Of a DNA stretch of 46,930 nt, positions 16,780 to 25,754 are shown piece after piece. A program made the position numbers and the translations under genes. The first letter of the stretch is position 1; each line of letters opens with the position of its first letter. Origin of the DNA: an uncultured Thiohalocapsa sp. Lineage in GTDB: Bacteria; Pseudomonadota; Gammaproteobacteria; Chromatiales; Chromatiaceae. The stretch covers positions 1-46,930 of the forward strand of contig NZ_CAJXWY010000032.1 in the NCBI RefSeq assembly GCF_913062725.1, given 5' to 3'. The notes under the pieces were generated by a model that searched no databases, had not been told where the DNA came from, and saw only the letters and a program-made list of their open reading frames with translations.

Positions 16780-17778
16780 ATGTCCCAGCCCATTGACCAT
16801 CCGGCCATTCGTGTCAGCGCTGAGGATCTGATCGGCCTGCGGGCACGGGCGGAGCGCTTGCAGCTCAAGCGTGTCGCCACCTCTCGTGCGGCCCTCGCCG
16901 GCGTGCACCGCTCACGCTTTCGCGGCCGTGGCATGGACTATCGCGAGTCGCGGCACTACCAGGCAGGGGACGACATCCGCACCATGGACTGGCGCATCAC
17001 CGCCCGCGCCGGCCATCCGCACATCAAGGTCTTCGACGAGGAGCGCGAGCGCCCCGTGGTGGTGCTGGTGGACTTTGGTCCGAGCATGTTCTTTGCGAGT
17101 CGCGGGGTGTTCAAATCGGTGCAGGCGGCGCGCCTGGCGGCACTCATCGGCTGGTCCGCCGTCGGCCGCGGCGATCGTGTCGGCGCCCTGCTGTTCAACG
17201 GCGGCCATACCGAGCTCGCGCCCCGCGGCGGGCGGCGTGGTCAGATGCGGCTGATCCGCGCGCTGGTGGACGCCGGTGATCCCGCGCGGCGCATTCAACC
17301 GGTGGCGGCCATGCCCGCCGAGCACCACGGCCTGGGGGACGCCCTGGTGCGCCTGCGCCGTGTCGCCCGGCCCGGCAGCCTGGTGTTCCTGCTCTCGGAT
17401 TTCTATCGCATGGACGCTGACACCGGCCGCCACCTGAGCCACCTCGCGCGCCACAACGATCTGCTCGCGGTGCAGTTGCTCGATGCCCTGGAGCTGGCGC
17501 CGCCGCCGCCGGGCCGCTACGCCATCAGTGACGGCCGCAGGCGCGGTGTGTTCGATGCCGTCGATGTGCGCGAGCGCAAGCGTTGGCGCAGCCATTTCGA
17601 TGCACACCAGGCGGCGGTGAGGGCGCTGATGGCGGGCAATGGCGTGCCGCTGGTGTCCTGCCTGACGGACGCGGACCCGGTACGCGTGCTCATGGAGCTG
17701 CTGCGCACGCGAGCCCAGTCCAGTTCCCAGTCCGGCCCGTCGCCCAGCGCGCTGACGCCGAGCGCAGGTGCGGCATGA
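16780..17778 (+). CDS. DUF58 domain protein (MoxR partner)
   Basis: DUF58 proteins are VWA-like partners of MoxR ATPases. The 332-residue product contains the family core HRSRFRGRGMDYRESRHYQA, then GDDIRTMDWRITARAGHPH and VKVFDEERERPVVVLVDFG-like strands (the sequence reads IKVFDEERERPVVVLVDFG). After these the DxSxS metal site is only partly kept (DFGPSM). RLRRVARPGSLVFLLSDFY lies in the second half. No membrane helix is visible, so it is probably cytoplasmic, unlike many longer DUF58 proteins with two N-terminal helices. Its stop codon overlaps the start of the DUF4381 gene (ATGA), indicating translational coupling. Confidence 0.9.
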   Translation: MSQPIDHPAIRVSAEDLIGLRARAERLQLKRVATSRAALAGVHRSRFRGRGMDYRESRHYQAGDDIRTMDWRITARAGHPHIKVFDEERERPVVVLVDFGPSMFFASRGVFKSVQAARLAALIGWSAVGRGDRVGALLFNGGHTELAPRGGRRGQMRLIRALVDAGDPARRIQPVAAMPAEHHGLGDALVRLRRVARPGSLVFLLSDFYRMDADTGRHLSHLARHNDLLAVQLLDALELAPPPPGRYAISDGRRRGVFDAVDVRERKRWRSHFDAHQAAVRALMAGNGVPLVSCLTDADPVRVLMELLRTRAQSSSQSGPSPSALTPSAGAA

Positions 17779-18308
17779 GCACGGCCGCAGGTGGTGATCC
17801 GACCGGCGCGCCGCCGACGTCGGCCGCACTGCCGCCCGCACACCCGGCCCTGGGTGCGCCACAGCAGCTGCATCTGCGCGACATCCACGAGCCCGCGGCG
17901 CCCCCGGCCTGGCCGCCGGCGCCGGGCTGGTGGCTGCTGGCGGCGCTGCTGCTGGCGGCGCTGCTACCCGGCTTCTGGCGCCTGCGACGGGTCTGGCGGC
18001 GCCGGCGCCGGCGTGAGCGGATCATCGCCGAGCTCGAGGGCCTGCACGGCGGCGATTGCAGCCCCGCACTCATCGCCGGCGTCTCGGCGTTGTTGAAGCG
18101 GGCGGCGCTGAGCCGCTTTCCGCACGCAGAGGTCGCAGCACTCACCGGTGAGGACTGGCTCGCCTTTCTGGACCGCACCGGCGGTGGTGGCGGCTTCACC
18201 GCCGGCGCCGGGCGGGTGCTCGCCGAGGGTGTGTATGCACCGCGGCAGGACTGCGATGCGCCGGCGCTGTTGGCCCTGGCGCGCCGCTGGCTGCGCCAGA
18301 ACCTCTAG
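17775..18308 (+). CDS. DUF4381 membrane protein
   Basis: A 177-residue protein of the DUF4381 family, found between DUF58 and BatA genes in MoxR/Bat operons; function unknown. An N-terminal Pro/Ala-rich section contains LRDIHEPAAPPAWPPAPGWW, typical of the family, and leads into one membrane helix (LLAALLLAALLPGFWRL). A strongly basic stop-transfer stretch (RRVWRRRRRR) follows, then a cytoplasmic helical domain with ALLKRAALSRFPHAEVAALTG and EDWLAFLDRTGGG. ATG 17775 overlaps the upstream stop codon by four bases. Expected topology: short periplasmic N-terminus, cytoplasmic C-terminus. The gene order supports the assignment as strongly as the sequence does. Confidence 0.85.
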   Translation: MSTAAGGDPTGAPPTSAALPPAHPALGAPQQLHLRDIHEPAAPPAWPPAPGWWLLAALLLAALLPGFWRLRRVWRRRRRRERIIAELEGLHGGDCSPALIAGVSALLKRAALSRFPHAEVAALTGEDWLAFLDRTGGGGGFTAGAGRVLAEGVYAPRQDCDAPALLALARRWLRQNL

Positions 18309-18356
18309 CCTCAGAAACCGATCGCCAGACCCCATCGCCAGACCCGGTTACCGGAT

Positions 18357-19334
18357 ATGGATCTTGAGCTGACACATCTCTGGGCACTGGCCCTGCTGCC
18401 CCTGCCGTGGCTGGTGCGCCGGCTGTTGCCGCGGGCGCCGGCGACTGGCGCCGGCGCGCTGCGGGTGCCCTTCTATGCCGCCCTGGCGACGGGTGAGCGT
18501 CCGGGCCTGGCGCTGTCGCGCTGGCCGGCGCTGCTCGGGCTGTTGGCGTGGGCTTTGCTAGTACTGGCGGCGGCGCGGCCACAGTGGATCGGCGAGCCGG
18601 TGGCCCTGCCGCTTGCCGGCCGGGACCTGATGCTCGCCGTGGATATCTCCGGCTCCATGCGCGAAGAGGACATGGTCATCGGCGGGCGCATCGTCGACCG
18701 CCTGACGGCGGTGAAGGCCGTCGCCGGCGACTTCATGGACCGCCGCGAGGGCGACCGCGTCGGGCTGATCCTGTTCGGTCAGCAGGCCTATGTACAGACG
18801 CCGCTCACCTTCGACCGCGACACCGCCCGCACCCTGTTGTTCGAGGCCGCCGTGGGCCTGGCCGGGCGGGAGACGGCCATCGGCGATGCCATCGGCCTGG
18901 CGGTCAAGCGCCTGCGCGATGCCGACACCGAGGAGCGCGTGCTCATTCTGCTCACCGACGGCGCCAACACCGCCGGCACCATCCGACCGCTCAAGGCCGC
19001 CGAGCTGGCGGCCGGTGCCGATGTGCGCATCCACACCATCGGTGTCGGCGGTGATCCGCGCAGCGGCTATGGTCTCACGCTGGGCCGCAATCCGTTGGAC
19101 GAGGGCACGCTCAAGGCCATCGCCGAGACCACCGGCGGGCGCTATTTCCGTGCCCGTGATGTCGATGAGCTGCAGGCCATCTATGCGCTGCTCGATGAGC
19201 TGGAGCCGGTGGCTTCCGACCAGGCCACCTTTCGGCCGGTGGATGAGCTGTATGCCTGGCCGCTGGCCGCGGCGCTGGTGCTGAGTGCGGTGGTGGCGGC
19301 AGGCCGCGCCGGGCTGCTGGCGAGGTTGGTGTAA
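18357..19334 (+). CDS. batA: BatA-like VWA domain membrane protein
   Basis: A 325-residue protein: N-terminal helix (LWALALLPLPWLVRRLL), second helix around residues 57-72, a VWA domain of about 200 residues and a C-terminal helix. The metal-ion-dependent adhesion site is intact: VDISGSM (Asp96, Ser98, Ser100) with ETAIGDAIGLA and LLTDGANTAG supplying the Thr and Asp positions. This is the usual BatA layout, with the VWA domain facing the periplasm between helices. Together with the next two genes it forms the Bat set, which is linked in other bacteria to envelope stress tolerance. It lies 48 bases after the DUF4381 gene, so it is probably in the same transcript. Confidence 0.92.
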   Translation: MDLELTHLWALALLPLPWLVRRLLPRAPATGAGALRVPFYAALATGERPGLALSRWPALLGLLAWALLVLAAARPQWIGEPVALPLAGRDLMLAVDISGSMREEDMVIGGRIVDRLTAVKAVAGDFMDRREGDRVGLILFGQQAYVQTPLTFDRDTARTLLFEAAVGLAGRETAIGDAIGLAVKRLRDADTEERVLILLTDGANTAGTIRPLKAAELAAGADVRIHTIGVGGDPRSGYGLTLGRNPLDEGTLKAIAETTGGRYFRARDVDELQAIYALLDELEPVASDQATFRPVDELYAWPLAAALVLSAVVAAGRAGLLARLV

Positions 19335-19400
19335 TGCAACGGGCGGCTGCGGTTGGGTTCCGGCACGCCCATGGGCCGATACGGACCGACAGGGGACGCC

Positions 19401-21524
19401 ATGCCGGCTGAGTTCCATTTTCTGCAACCCGCCTGGTTCCTGGCGCTGCTGCCGCTAGCGCTGCTCCTGGTCAGCCTCGGCCGCGTCCAGGGCGGCGGCG
19501 GTGCCTGGCGGCGGGTGATGGAGCCGCACCTGCTGGCGGCGCTCACGGTCGCCGCCGACGGCAGGCCCCGGCGCTGGCCCCTGGCGCTGCTGGCGCTGGG
19601 CTGGCTGGTGGCCGTCGTCGCGTTGGCCAACCCCACCTTCGAGCGCGTCCAGGTGCCGGCCTTCCGGGATGCGGCGGCGCGGGTGGTGGTGCTGGATCTC
19701 TCCCAGTCCATGCTCGCCGAGGATCTGGCGCCGAACCGTCTGGAGCGCGCCCGCTTCAAAGTGGAGGATATCCTGCGTCGCAGCCGCAATGGGCAGGTCG
19801 CGCTGGTGGTCTTCGCCGGCGACGCCTTCCCCGTCGCACCGCTCACCGACGACGCCGAGACCATTCGCAACATGCTGCCGGCGCTGTCACCGGACATCAT
19901 GCCGGCGGCGGGCAGCCGCGTGGATCGGGGCATTCAGGAGGCGCTCAGTCTGCTGCGGCAGGCGGGGGTGCGCGACGGCGAGGTGGTACTGCTCACCGAC
20001 GACGCCGGTGGCGCCCGGGCGCGCTCGGCGGCGGCTGACCTGCGCGCCGCCGGCCACCGGCTGGTGGTGATCGGCGTCGGCACGCCCGAGGGCGCCGCCG
20101 TGCCCGGCGTGCGTACCGCCCGCGGCGCCGTCATCGCCGAGCTGCAAGAGGCCCAGTTGCGCTCCCTGGCCAATCATGGCGGCGGTGACTATGCGCGCAT
20201 CACCGTGGACGATGCGGATTTGCGCGACGCCCTGGCCGGCGACACCAGCGCACGGGTGCGGGAGGACGAAGACCCCATGCAGGCCGACGTCTGGAAGGAG
20301 CTCGGCCCCTGGGTCGCCCTGACACTGGTGCCGCTGGCGGCGCTCGGGTTCCGCCGCGGTTGGCTGATGATGCCGGCATTGCTGGCCTGCAATCTTGCAC
20401 TGATGACACCGGCGCCCGCGCTCGCCCAGACAGATGCCGCCGGCGCCGCCGCAGCGTCGCCGAGTCTGGGTGCGCGCTGGCGCGGCCTCTGGCAGCGGCC
20501 CGATCAGCAGGCGGCGGGTGCGCTCGCCCGGGGCGACTATGAGCGTGCGGCCCGCCTGGCGGATGACCCGGCCCGCAGTGGTGTGGCCCAATACCGCCTC
20601 GGCGACTTCGGCGCCGCCGCCGAGCAGTTCGGCGCCGCCGACGACGCCGGGGCCCACTACAACCGCGGTAATGCCCTGGCCCGGGCCGGGCGCCTGGAAG
20701 CGGCGCTCGAGGCCTACGACCAGGCCCTCGCCCGCGTCCCGGATATGGCGGATGCCGCTTACAACCGGGAGCGGGTCCAGGAGGCCCTCGAGCGGCGCGA
20801 GCAGCAGCAATCCCAGCAACAGCGCTCCGACCAAGACCAGGGGCAGCAGCAAGACCAGAGCCGACAGGGCGACAGCGGCCAGCAGTCCGGCGGCGAGTCC
20901 GGCGATGGCGAGGATGCCGAGGCCCGGTCCGGCGCCGGCGGCGATGGCGGCCCCGGGGAACAGCAGACAGACGCCGCCGGCGGCGGCGATGCGCCCGAAG
21001 GCGAGGCGCGTGAGCATGCGGCCACGCAGCCCGATACCGGCGATGAGGCGGCAGGGGCGGACCAGCCGCAGCGTGACACCGGCGGCGACGGCGGTGCCGG
21101 GGGGAATGACGAGCCCGAGCGCGCGGCCGGGGCGCAGAGCGGTGCTGCGCAGCCCGCCGGCGACGGCGACCAGGCATCGGCGCCGGCCGAAGCCGAAGCC
21201 GAACGCCGCCGTGCCAGCGACGCCCAGGCGGCGGCGGATTACCGGGCCGCCGCCGATGCCGCCCGGGCGCAGTCCGGCGGTGATGACGGTACCGGCGACG
21301 CGGCGGGCGCCAGTGCTGGCGAGGCGGCGGCCGACGGTCAACGGGAGGCGGCGGGTGGCGAGGCATCGCCGGATCCGGCGGCGCTGGAATCCCGTCAGGC
21401 CGCGGACCAATGGCTGCGGCGGATTCCCGATGATCCTGCGGGCCTGCTGCGGCGCAAGTTCCTGTACCAGTACCGGATGCGCGCCGGCGACAGCCGCGGC
21501 CGGATGGCGGAGGATCCCTGGTGA
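19401..21524 (+). CDS. BatB-BatC fusion: VWA domain, TPR repeats and disordered tail
   Basis: A 707-residue fusion. The first 320 residues are BatB-like: helices near 10-26 and 60-77, then a VWA domain with metal site VVVLDLSQSM (Asp99) and LLTDDAGGAR, then a membrane segment (VALTLVPLAALGF). A second hydrophobic segment resembles a signal (LLACNLALMTPAPALA) and is followed by a TPR region: ARGDYERAARLADDPARSG, VAQYRLGDFGAAAEQFGAAD, then HYNRGNALARAGRLEAALEA. From about residue 460 the chain is a long low-complexity stretch of Gln, Asp, Gly, Ala and Glu, probably disordered. It closes with the conserved RRIPDDPAGLLRRKFLYQYR found at the end of BatC proteins. ATG 19401 has GGGGAC upstream. BatB/BatC fusions occur in proteobacteria. 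Confidence 0.9.
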   Translation: MPAEFHFLQPAWFLALLPLALLLVSLGRVQGGGGAWRRVMEPHLLAALTVAADGRPRRWPLALLALGWLVAVVALANPTFERVQVPAFRDAAARVVVLDLSQSMLAEDLAPNRLERARFKVEDILRRSRNGQVALVVFAGDAFPVAPLTDDAETIRNMLPALSPDIMPAAGSRVDRGIQEALSLLRQAGVRDGEVVLLTDDAGGARARSAAADLRAAGHRLVVIGVGTPEGAAVPGVRTARGAVIAELQEAQLRSLANHGGGDYARITVDDADLRDALAGDTSARVREDEDPMQADVWKELGPWVALTLVPLAALGFRRGWLMMPALLACNLALMTPAPALAQTDAAGAAAASPSLGARWRGLWQRPDQQAAGALARGDYERAARLADDPARSGVAQYRLGDFGAAAEQFGAADDAGAHYNRGNALARAGRLEAALEAYDQALARVPDMADAAYNRERVQEALERREQQQSQQQRSDQDQGQQQDQSRQGDSGQQSGGESGDGEDAEARSGAGGDGGPGEQQTDAAGGGDAPEGEAREHAATQPDTGDEAAGADQPQRDTGGDGGAGGNDEPERAAGAQSGAAQPAGDGDQASAPAEAEAERRRASDAQAAADYRAAADAARAQSGGDDGTGDAAGASAGEAAADGQREAAGGEASPDPAALESRQAADQWLRRIPDDPAGLLRRKFLYQYRMRAGDSRGRMAEDPW

Positions 21525-21593
21525 GGGGCACCCGCGGCGCCACGGTTGGACGCGGGCTCGCGTCTCGCAACCAAAAGCCTTCTTGGAGCATCG

Positions 21594-23489
21594 ATGATGC
21601 GCGCAACTGTTAAGCAGCCGTGGCTCATGGTCGTGATGGCGGCGTTGCTGGTGTGCTCCGGCGCCCTGCGTGCGGACGTGAGCGCGCGCTTCGATCGCAG
21701 CACGGTGCAGGAAGGGGACACCGTCAGCCTGATCGTCGAGACCGACGGGCTGCGCGGCGGTCAGCCGGATTTGAGCGCACTGGATGCGGATTTCGAGGTG
21801 CTCGGCACCAGCAGCGGCAGCCGCATCCAGATCGTCAACGGCCGCCAGAGCGCCATGCGCACCTGGCAGGTGCAGCTGCGGCCGCGGCGCCTGGGCACCA
21901 TCGAGGTGCCGCCCATCACCGTGGGGAGCGAGCACACGTCGGCCCTGCGGCTCACCGTCACCGAGCTGCCCCAGGGGCCGTCGGGCGTGCCCGGCGACGA
22001 CCTGTTTCTGGAGATCGACGTCGGCGGCGACGACGAGCCCGTTTACGTCCAGCAGCAGGTGCCGCTCACCGTACGGCTTTACAGCACGCTGCCCCTGCGC
22101 ACCGGCGAGCTCAGTCAGCCGCGCGCGGATGGCGCGGTGCTGGAGCGCCTCGGTGAGGATGTGCAGTATCGCACCACGCGCAATGGGCGCCGCTACGAGG
22201 TCATCGAGCGGCGTTTCAGTCTCAGCCCGGAGCGCAGCGGCGAGCTCCGCATACCGGCGGTGAGCTTCGAAGGCGAGCTGCGCGGTGCCGATGGCGGCCC
22301 TTTCGCGGGTGACGACCGCCTTGCGCAGATGTTCCGCGACCCGGTGTTCGAGCATTTCGGCTCTGGATTGTTCGAGCGCGGCGAGCCGGTGCGGGCCCGC
22401 TCCGGCGCCGTCACCCTGGACGTGCAGCCGCAGCCGGAGGCGTTCGGCGGCGCCTGGTGGCTGCCCGCGCAGGATCTGGCCCTTGACGACTCCTGGGCGC
22501 GCGATCCCCCGGCCCTCGCCCGTGGTGAGCCCGTTACGCGCACGCTCACCGTGACCGCCGCCGGGCTCGCGGGCTCGCAGATCCCGGCGATCGAGGTCCC
22601 GGCGCCGGATGCCGTGCGCATCTACGCCGATAATGTCGAGGCCGAGACCCGCACCGACGGCGAGCAGCTCTTTGGTGTCAGCCGGCAGCAGGTCACCGTC
22701 ATGCCCACGGCGGGCGGCGACATCGAGTTCCCCGCCATTCGCCTGCGGTGGTGGGACGTGCAGGCGGGCCGGGAGCGCGAGGCGGTGGTGCCCGCGCGGC
22801 GTTTTCAGGTCGCAGGACCCGCCGGCGGCGGTGCATCCGCCGGTGCCAGGCCAGCCGCGCCGACGGCGTCCGACAACAGTTCACCGGCCCCGGTCGCCGC
22901 GGCTGGCGCCGGCGGTGATGCCGTCACCGAATCGCCGGCTGCGGGTCTGCCCAACCGGCTGACCGACACGCGCCGTCCCGTCGGCTGGCTGCTGCTGGCG
23001 GCGATGCTGGCGGGGATGCTCTTTTTGGGGTGGCGGTGGCGACGGCACCTGCCCGCGCCCGGGCGCCTGTGGCGTGGACGGACCGCCGGCGCCCGCCGCC
23101 GGGGCCGGGGGGCGTGGGCGACCGCCGCCGTCGAAGGTGGTGGCCCGGGACAGGCTGCGGCACTGCGTGCCGCGGCCGGCGCCGGAGACGCACCACGCGC
23201 AGCCCAAGCGCTGCTGGGGCTGGCCCGTGTGCATTGGGGCGCAGACGCACCAACGAGCCTGGACGGCGTCGCAGCCAGGCTGGCGGCGGACGACGAAAGC
23301 ACCACGGGTGAGGCGGCCGCGACGGCTGTGCGCGCGCTGGAGGCGCGCCTGTATGGCCCGCAGGCGGGCGCCTGGGACGGCGGCGGGCTCACCGAGGCGG
23401 TGCTGCCTGTCCTGCGGGGCCGGCGGGCGGCCGACGCTGCGGGTGCCGCCGATGAGCCACTGGCTCCGCTTTATCCGCGGCGGTGTTGA
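21594..23489 (+). CDS. batD: BatD-like protein with beta-sandwich domains
   Basis: A 631-residue exported protein. A signal peptide (PWLMVVMAALLVCSGALRA) is followed by a long periplasmic region of immunoglobulin-like strands characteristic of BatD. The first module is VSARFDRSTVQEGDTVSLIV. Further pieces are VRLYSTLPLRTGELSQP, then YEVIERRFSLSPERSGELRI and FPAIRLRWWDVQAGRE. One membrane helix (GWLLLAAMLAGMLFLGW) near residue 480 leads to a basic linker and a cytoplasmic helical C-terminus. ATG 21594 and 21597 are adjacent; GGAG at 21585-21588 serves either. It is the last gene of the MoxR/Bat operon and lies 69 bases after the fusion gene. Confidence 0.88.
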   Translation: MMRATVKQPWLMVVMAALLVCSGALRADVSARFDRSTVQEGDTVSLIVETDGLRGGQPDLSALDADFEVLGTSSGSRIQIVNGRQSAMRTWQVQLRPRRLGTIEVPPITVGSEHTSALRLTVTELPQGPSGVPGDDLFLEIDVGGDDEPVYVQQQVPLTVRLYSTLPLRTGELSQPRADGAVLERLGEDVQYRTTRNGRRYEVIERRFSLSPERSGELRIPAVSFEGELRGADGGPFAGDDRLAQMFRDPVFEHFGSGLFERGEPVRARSGAVTLDVQPQPEAFGGAWWLPAQDLALDDSWARDPPALARGEPVTRTLTVTAAGLAGSQIPAIEVPAPDAVRIYADNVEAETRTDGEQLFGVSRQQVTVMPTAGGDIEFPAIRLRWWDVQAGREREAVVPARRFQVAGPAGGGASAGARPAAPTASDNSSPAPVAAAGAGGDAVTESPAAGLPNRLTDTRRPVGWLLLAAMLAGMLFLGWRWRRHLPAPGRLWRGRTAGARRRGRGAWATAAVEGGGPGQAAALRAAAGAGDAPRAAQALLGLARVHWGADAPTSLDGVAARLAADDESTTGEAAATAVRALEARLYGPQAGAWDGGGLTEAVLPVLRGRRAADAAGAADEPLAPLYPRRC

Positions 23490-23582
23490 TGGGCCGGCGG
23501 CGGCACTGACCCCCGCCCGGGCGGGGCCGCCGAGTCGTCAGCGGCGGTGTCATGCCCGCACGCACCGCGCCTGCGGTGGGCC

Positions 23583-24722
23583 TCAGCAGCCCGCGCCGCC
23601 GCCATCGCGGCAGCCGCGGGCGGCGCCCGCTCCGGCCTCGCGCCCCTGCGAGGCTGGTCGCGGGCCGGTGTGGACCTCGGCGGTCAACTGCTCGCTGCCG
23701 CGCCAGACCGAGAGCCGGAGCATCCCGCCGGTCCCCGCCCCGATCACCGCCTCGCGGAGGGCGGACGACGTGATCACCGGCTCGCCGGCGGCGGCGACGA
23801 TGACGTCCCCGGGGCGCAGGCCTGCCGCCGCCGCCGGGCTATTCGGAAAGACGCGGCTGACGAACACCCCCCGGGGTGCGCGCACGCCGAAGCGCCGCGC
23901 CAGCCCGGCATCCAGGGTGTGGGCGCCGATGCCGATCCAGCTGTGCGCCGCGCCGCCCGCGTCGGTGATGGCCGCCACCACCCGAAGAACACGGTCGGCG
24001 GGGATGGCGAAGGCGACGCCCTCCGAGTAGCCGCTGTCGGACATGATGGCGGTATTGATGCCCACCAGCCGGCCGCGGGCGTCGATCAGGGCGCCGCCGG
24101 AATTGCCGGGGTTGATGGCGGCGTCGGTTTGGATGAAGTCCTCGATCTGCGTGAGACCGAGGGCAGAGCGGCCGAGGGCACTGACGATGCCGAAGCTCAC
24201 CGTCTGGTCGAGGCCGAAGGGGTTGCCGATGGCGAGCACGACGTCGCCGGGGCGCAGGGCCGCGGGGTCACCGACGGTGATGGCGGGACCGGGCACCTCA
24301 TGGATGCGCAGCACCGCGAGGTCCGTGGGGGCGTCGATGCCCAGCAGCTGCGCATCCAGAATGCGGCGGTCCGGCATTTGCACGCCGATGGCATCGGTGC
24401 CGGCCACGAGATGGCCGCTGGTCACCAGCAGGCCATCCCCGGACAGGAGCACCGCGGAGCCACGGCTCAGGCCGGGTGCGGCACCGGTCTGCGCCGATGG
24501 CGCCGCTCCGGGGTTGGCGTAGCGCTGACCGAAAACGCGCAGCACGGCCGGCGCCGCGAGGGCGACGGCATCGGCATAGGAAATGGTCGTGGGCGTTGAC
24601 AAGGGTGCGGGTTGCGCCGTCGATCCGCCCGGCCGCGTCACCACCAGAATGGCGACGACGGCCATCGCACCGGCGCTGAAGCCCGCCGCCGCGACCGCAA
24701 GCATTTTGAGCCGATGGGTCAT
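23583..24722 (-). CDS. degS: DegS-like periplasmic serine protease with PDZ domain
   Basis: A 379-residue trypsin-like protease of the DegS/HtrA group, which senses misfolded outer-membrane proteins and starts sigma-E activation. One N-terminal anchor (VAAAGFSAGAMAVVAILVV) is followed by the protease domain. The triad is His104 in VTSGHLV, Asp134 in APTDLAVLRI and Ser208 in NPGNSGGALID; all three are present, although the His box usually reads TNxH. A single PDZ domain follows (GVFVSRVFPNSPAAAAGLRPGDVIV), as in DegS rather than the two of DegP. The C-terminus ends in a Gly/Ala/Arg/Cys-rich tail that looks unconserved. ATG 24722 is chosen because the 27 residues before it are not signal-like. 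Divergent from the Nif3-family gene. Confidence 0.92.
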   Translation of the reverse strand: MTHRLKMLAVAAAGFSAGAMAVVAILVVTRPGGSTAQPAPLSTPTTISYADAVALAAPAVLRVFGQRYANPGAAPSAQTGAAPGLSRGSAVLLSGDGLLVTSGHLVAGTDAIGVQMPDRRILDAQLLGIDAPTDLAVLRIHEVPGPAITVGDPAALRPGDVVLAIGNPFGLDQTVSFGIVSALGRSALGLTQIEDFIQTDAAINPGNSGGALIDARGRLVGINTAIMSDSGYSEGVAFAIPADRVLRVVAAITDAGGAAHSWIGIGAHTLDAGLARRFGVRAPRGVFVSRVFPNSPAAAAGLRPGDVIVAAAGEPVITSSALREAVIGAGTGGMLRLSVWRGSEQLTAEVHTGPRPASQGREAGAGAARGCRDGGGAGC

Positions 24723-24824
24723 GGCCGTTAAGCTAGCACGCGTCAGGTTGGATGCGCATGAAGGTGCGCTCAGCGACGTGTTTCCGCGGTCAGGGTCCAT
24801 CAACAGCGTGAGATGCCACCAGCG

Positions 24825-25574
24825 ATGACGGATAGTATCGAGATTGCCCGTTACTGCGATGAACTGCTCGGGGCAAACGCCATCAGCGACTATTGCCCCA
24901 ACGGCCTACAGCTCGCCGGTGCGCGGCCGGTGCGCCGGCTGGTGAGCGGGGTCACCGCGAGCCTGGCGCTCATCGAGGCGGCCGTCGCCGAGCATGCGGA
25001 TGCACTCCTGGTCCACCACGGCTGGTTCTGGAAGGGCGAAGACCCGCGCCTGGTGGGCATGCACGGTCGCCGTGTGGCGGCGGCGGTGCACGGTGGTCTG
25101 GCGCTCCTGGCCTATCACCTGCCGTTGGACGTGCATCCGCAGCTCGGCAATAACCGCCAGTTGGCGGCGCTGCTAGGCTTTACGGAGCCGGCGCCGGCCA
25201 GCGCCGACGGCCTGCTGTGGACCGGATTGCTGGTGCCACCACAGCCGGGTGCGGCGCTGGCGGCGCTCGTGGCCGAGCGCCTCGGGCGCACACCGCTGCA
25301 CGTGCCCGTCGTGGATCGGCCGGTGCGGCGCGTCGCCTGGTGTACCGGGGCGGCGCAGCGCCTGATCGATCAGGCGGCGGCCCTGGGCGCGGACCTCTAC
25401 CTGAGCGGAGAGGTCTCCGAGCCCACCGTCCATCAGGCGCGTGAACTGGGGCTCGACTACCTCGCCGTTGGCCATCACGCCAGCGAGCGCTACGGGGTGC
25501 AGGCGTTGGGCGAGCATCTCGCGGGCCACTTCGGGCTCGCCCATCGCTTCATCGACATCGATAATCCGGCCTAG
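24825..25574 (+). CDS. Nif3-like dinuclear metal centre protein (YbgI family)
   Basis: Nif3/YbgI proteins form hexameric rings with a two-metal site; the E. coli member has been linked to GTP cyclohydrolase type 1-like activity, but the role remains uncertain. The 249-residue product has all the expected pieces: ANAISDYCPNGLQLAG at the start, VHHGWFWKGEDPRLVG with the first metal-binding His pair, YHLPLDVHPQLGNNRQLA, then SGEVSEPTVHQARELGLDYL and VGHHASERYGVQALGEHL with the second set of His and Glu. Length matches the family. ATG 24825 is preferred over ATG 24813. It precedes petABC, a gene order seen in many gammaproteobacteria. Confidence 0.93.
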   Translation: MTDSIEIARYCDELLGANAISDYCPNGLQLAGARPVRRLVSGVTASLALIEAAVAEHADALLVHHGWFWKGEDPRLVGMHGRRVAAAVHGGLALLAYHLPLDVHPQLGNNRQLAALLGFTEPAPASADGLLWTGLLVPPQPGAALAALVAERLGRTPLHVPVVDRPVRRVAWCTGAAQRLIDQAAALGADLYLSGEVSEPTVHQARELGLDYLAVGHHASERYGVQALGEHLAGHFGLAHRFIDIDNPA

Positions 25575-25613
25575 CGCCGCCGCCGTCGGCACTCACAGAT
25601 GATTTTGGGGTCC

Positions 25614-25619
25614 TATAAT
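25614..25619 (+). promoter_or_regulatory. Consensus -10 box in the petABC leader
   Basis: A perfect TATAAT in an AT-rich patch of an otherwise GC-rich sequence, 290 bases before petA. No good -35 hexamer lies 16-18 bases upstream, which suggests dependence on an activator. The box touches the dyad at 25616-25640. Confidence 0.4.
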
Positions 25620-25640
25620 CCACTAATATTTAGTGGTTTT
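25616..25640. promoter_or_regulatory. 25-base dyad resembling an IscR type-2 site before petABC
   Basis: The core CCACTAA-TAT-TTAGTGG (25620-25636) is a perfect inverted repeat with 7-base arms. With flanks it reads W4-CC-N-CT-N7-AG-N-GG-W4. The published IscR type-2 pattern is W4-CC-N-YA-N7-TR-N-GG-W4, so spacing and all other fixed positions agree and only one symmetric base pair differs. IscR is the iron-sulfur-cluster-sensing regulator, and the downstream petA encodes a 2Fe-2S Rieske protein. An alternative reading is a weak Rho-independent terminator for the Nif3 gene, since five T residues follow the second arm; the stem is short and AT-rich, so I favour an operator. Confidence 0.45.
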
Positions 25641-25754
25641 TGCGCTTTGTCGTCGTCGGCCGGCGCACTTTTTCGTGCAATGAGGGTCTCTTGGAGACGA
25701 GCGCCGCGCCGGCGCCGACGGCGCCGCTGAAACCACACCAAATTAGGGCAATCC

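Noticed and set aside
19887..22355. Very long open frame on the minus strand opposite the BatB/BatC and BatD genes
   Set aside because: It is an antisense shadow in very GC-rich sequence. Composition is Gly/Arg/Ala/His-rich without domain features, while the plus strand has clear VWA and TPR motifs.
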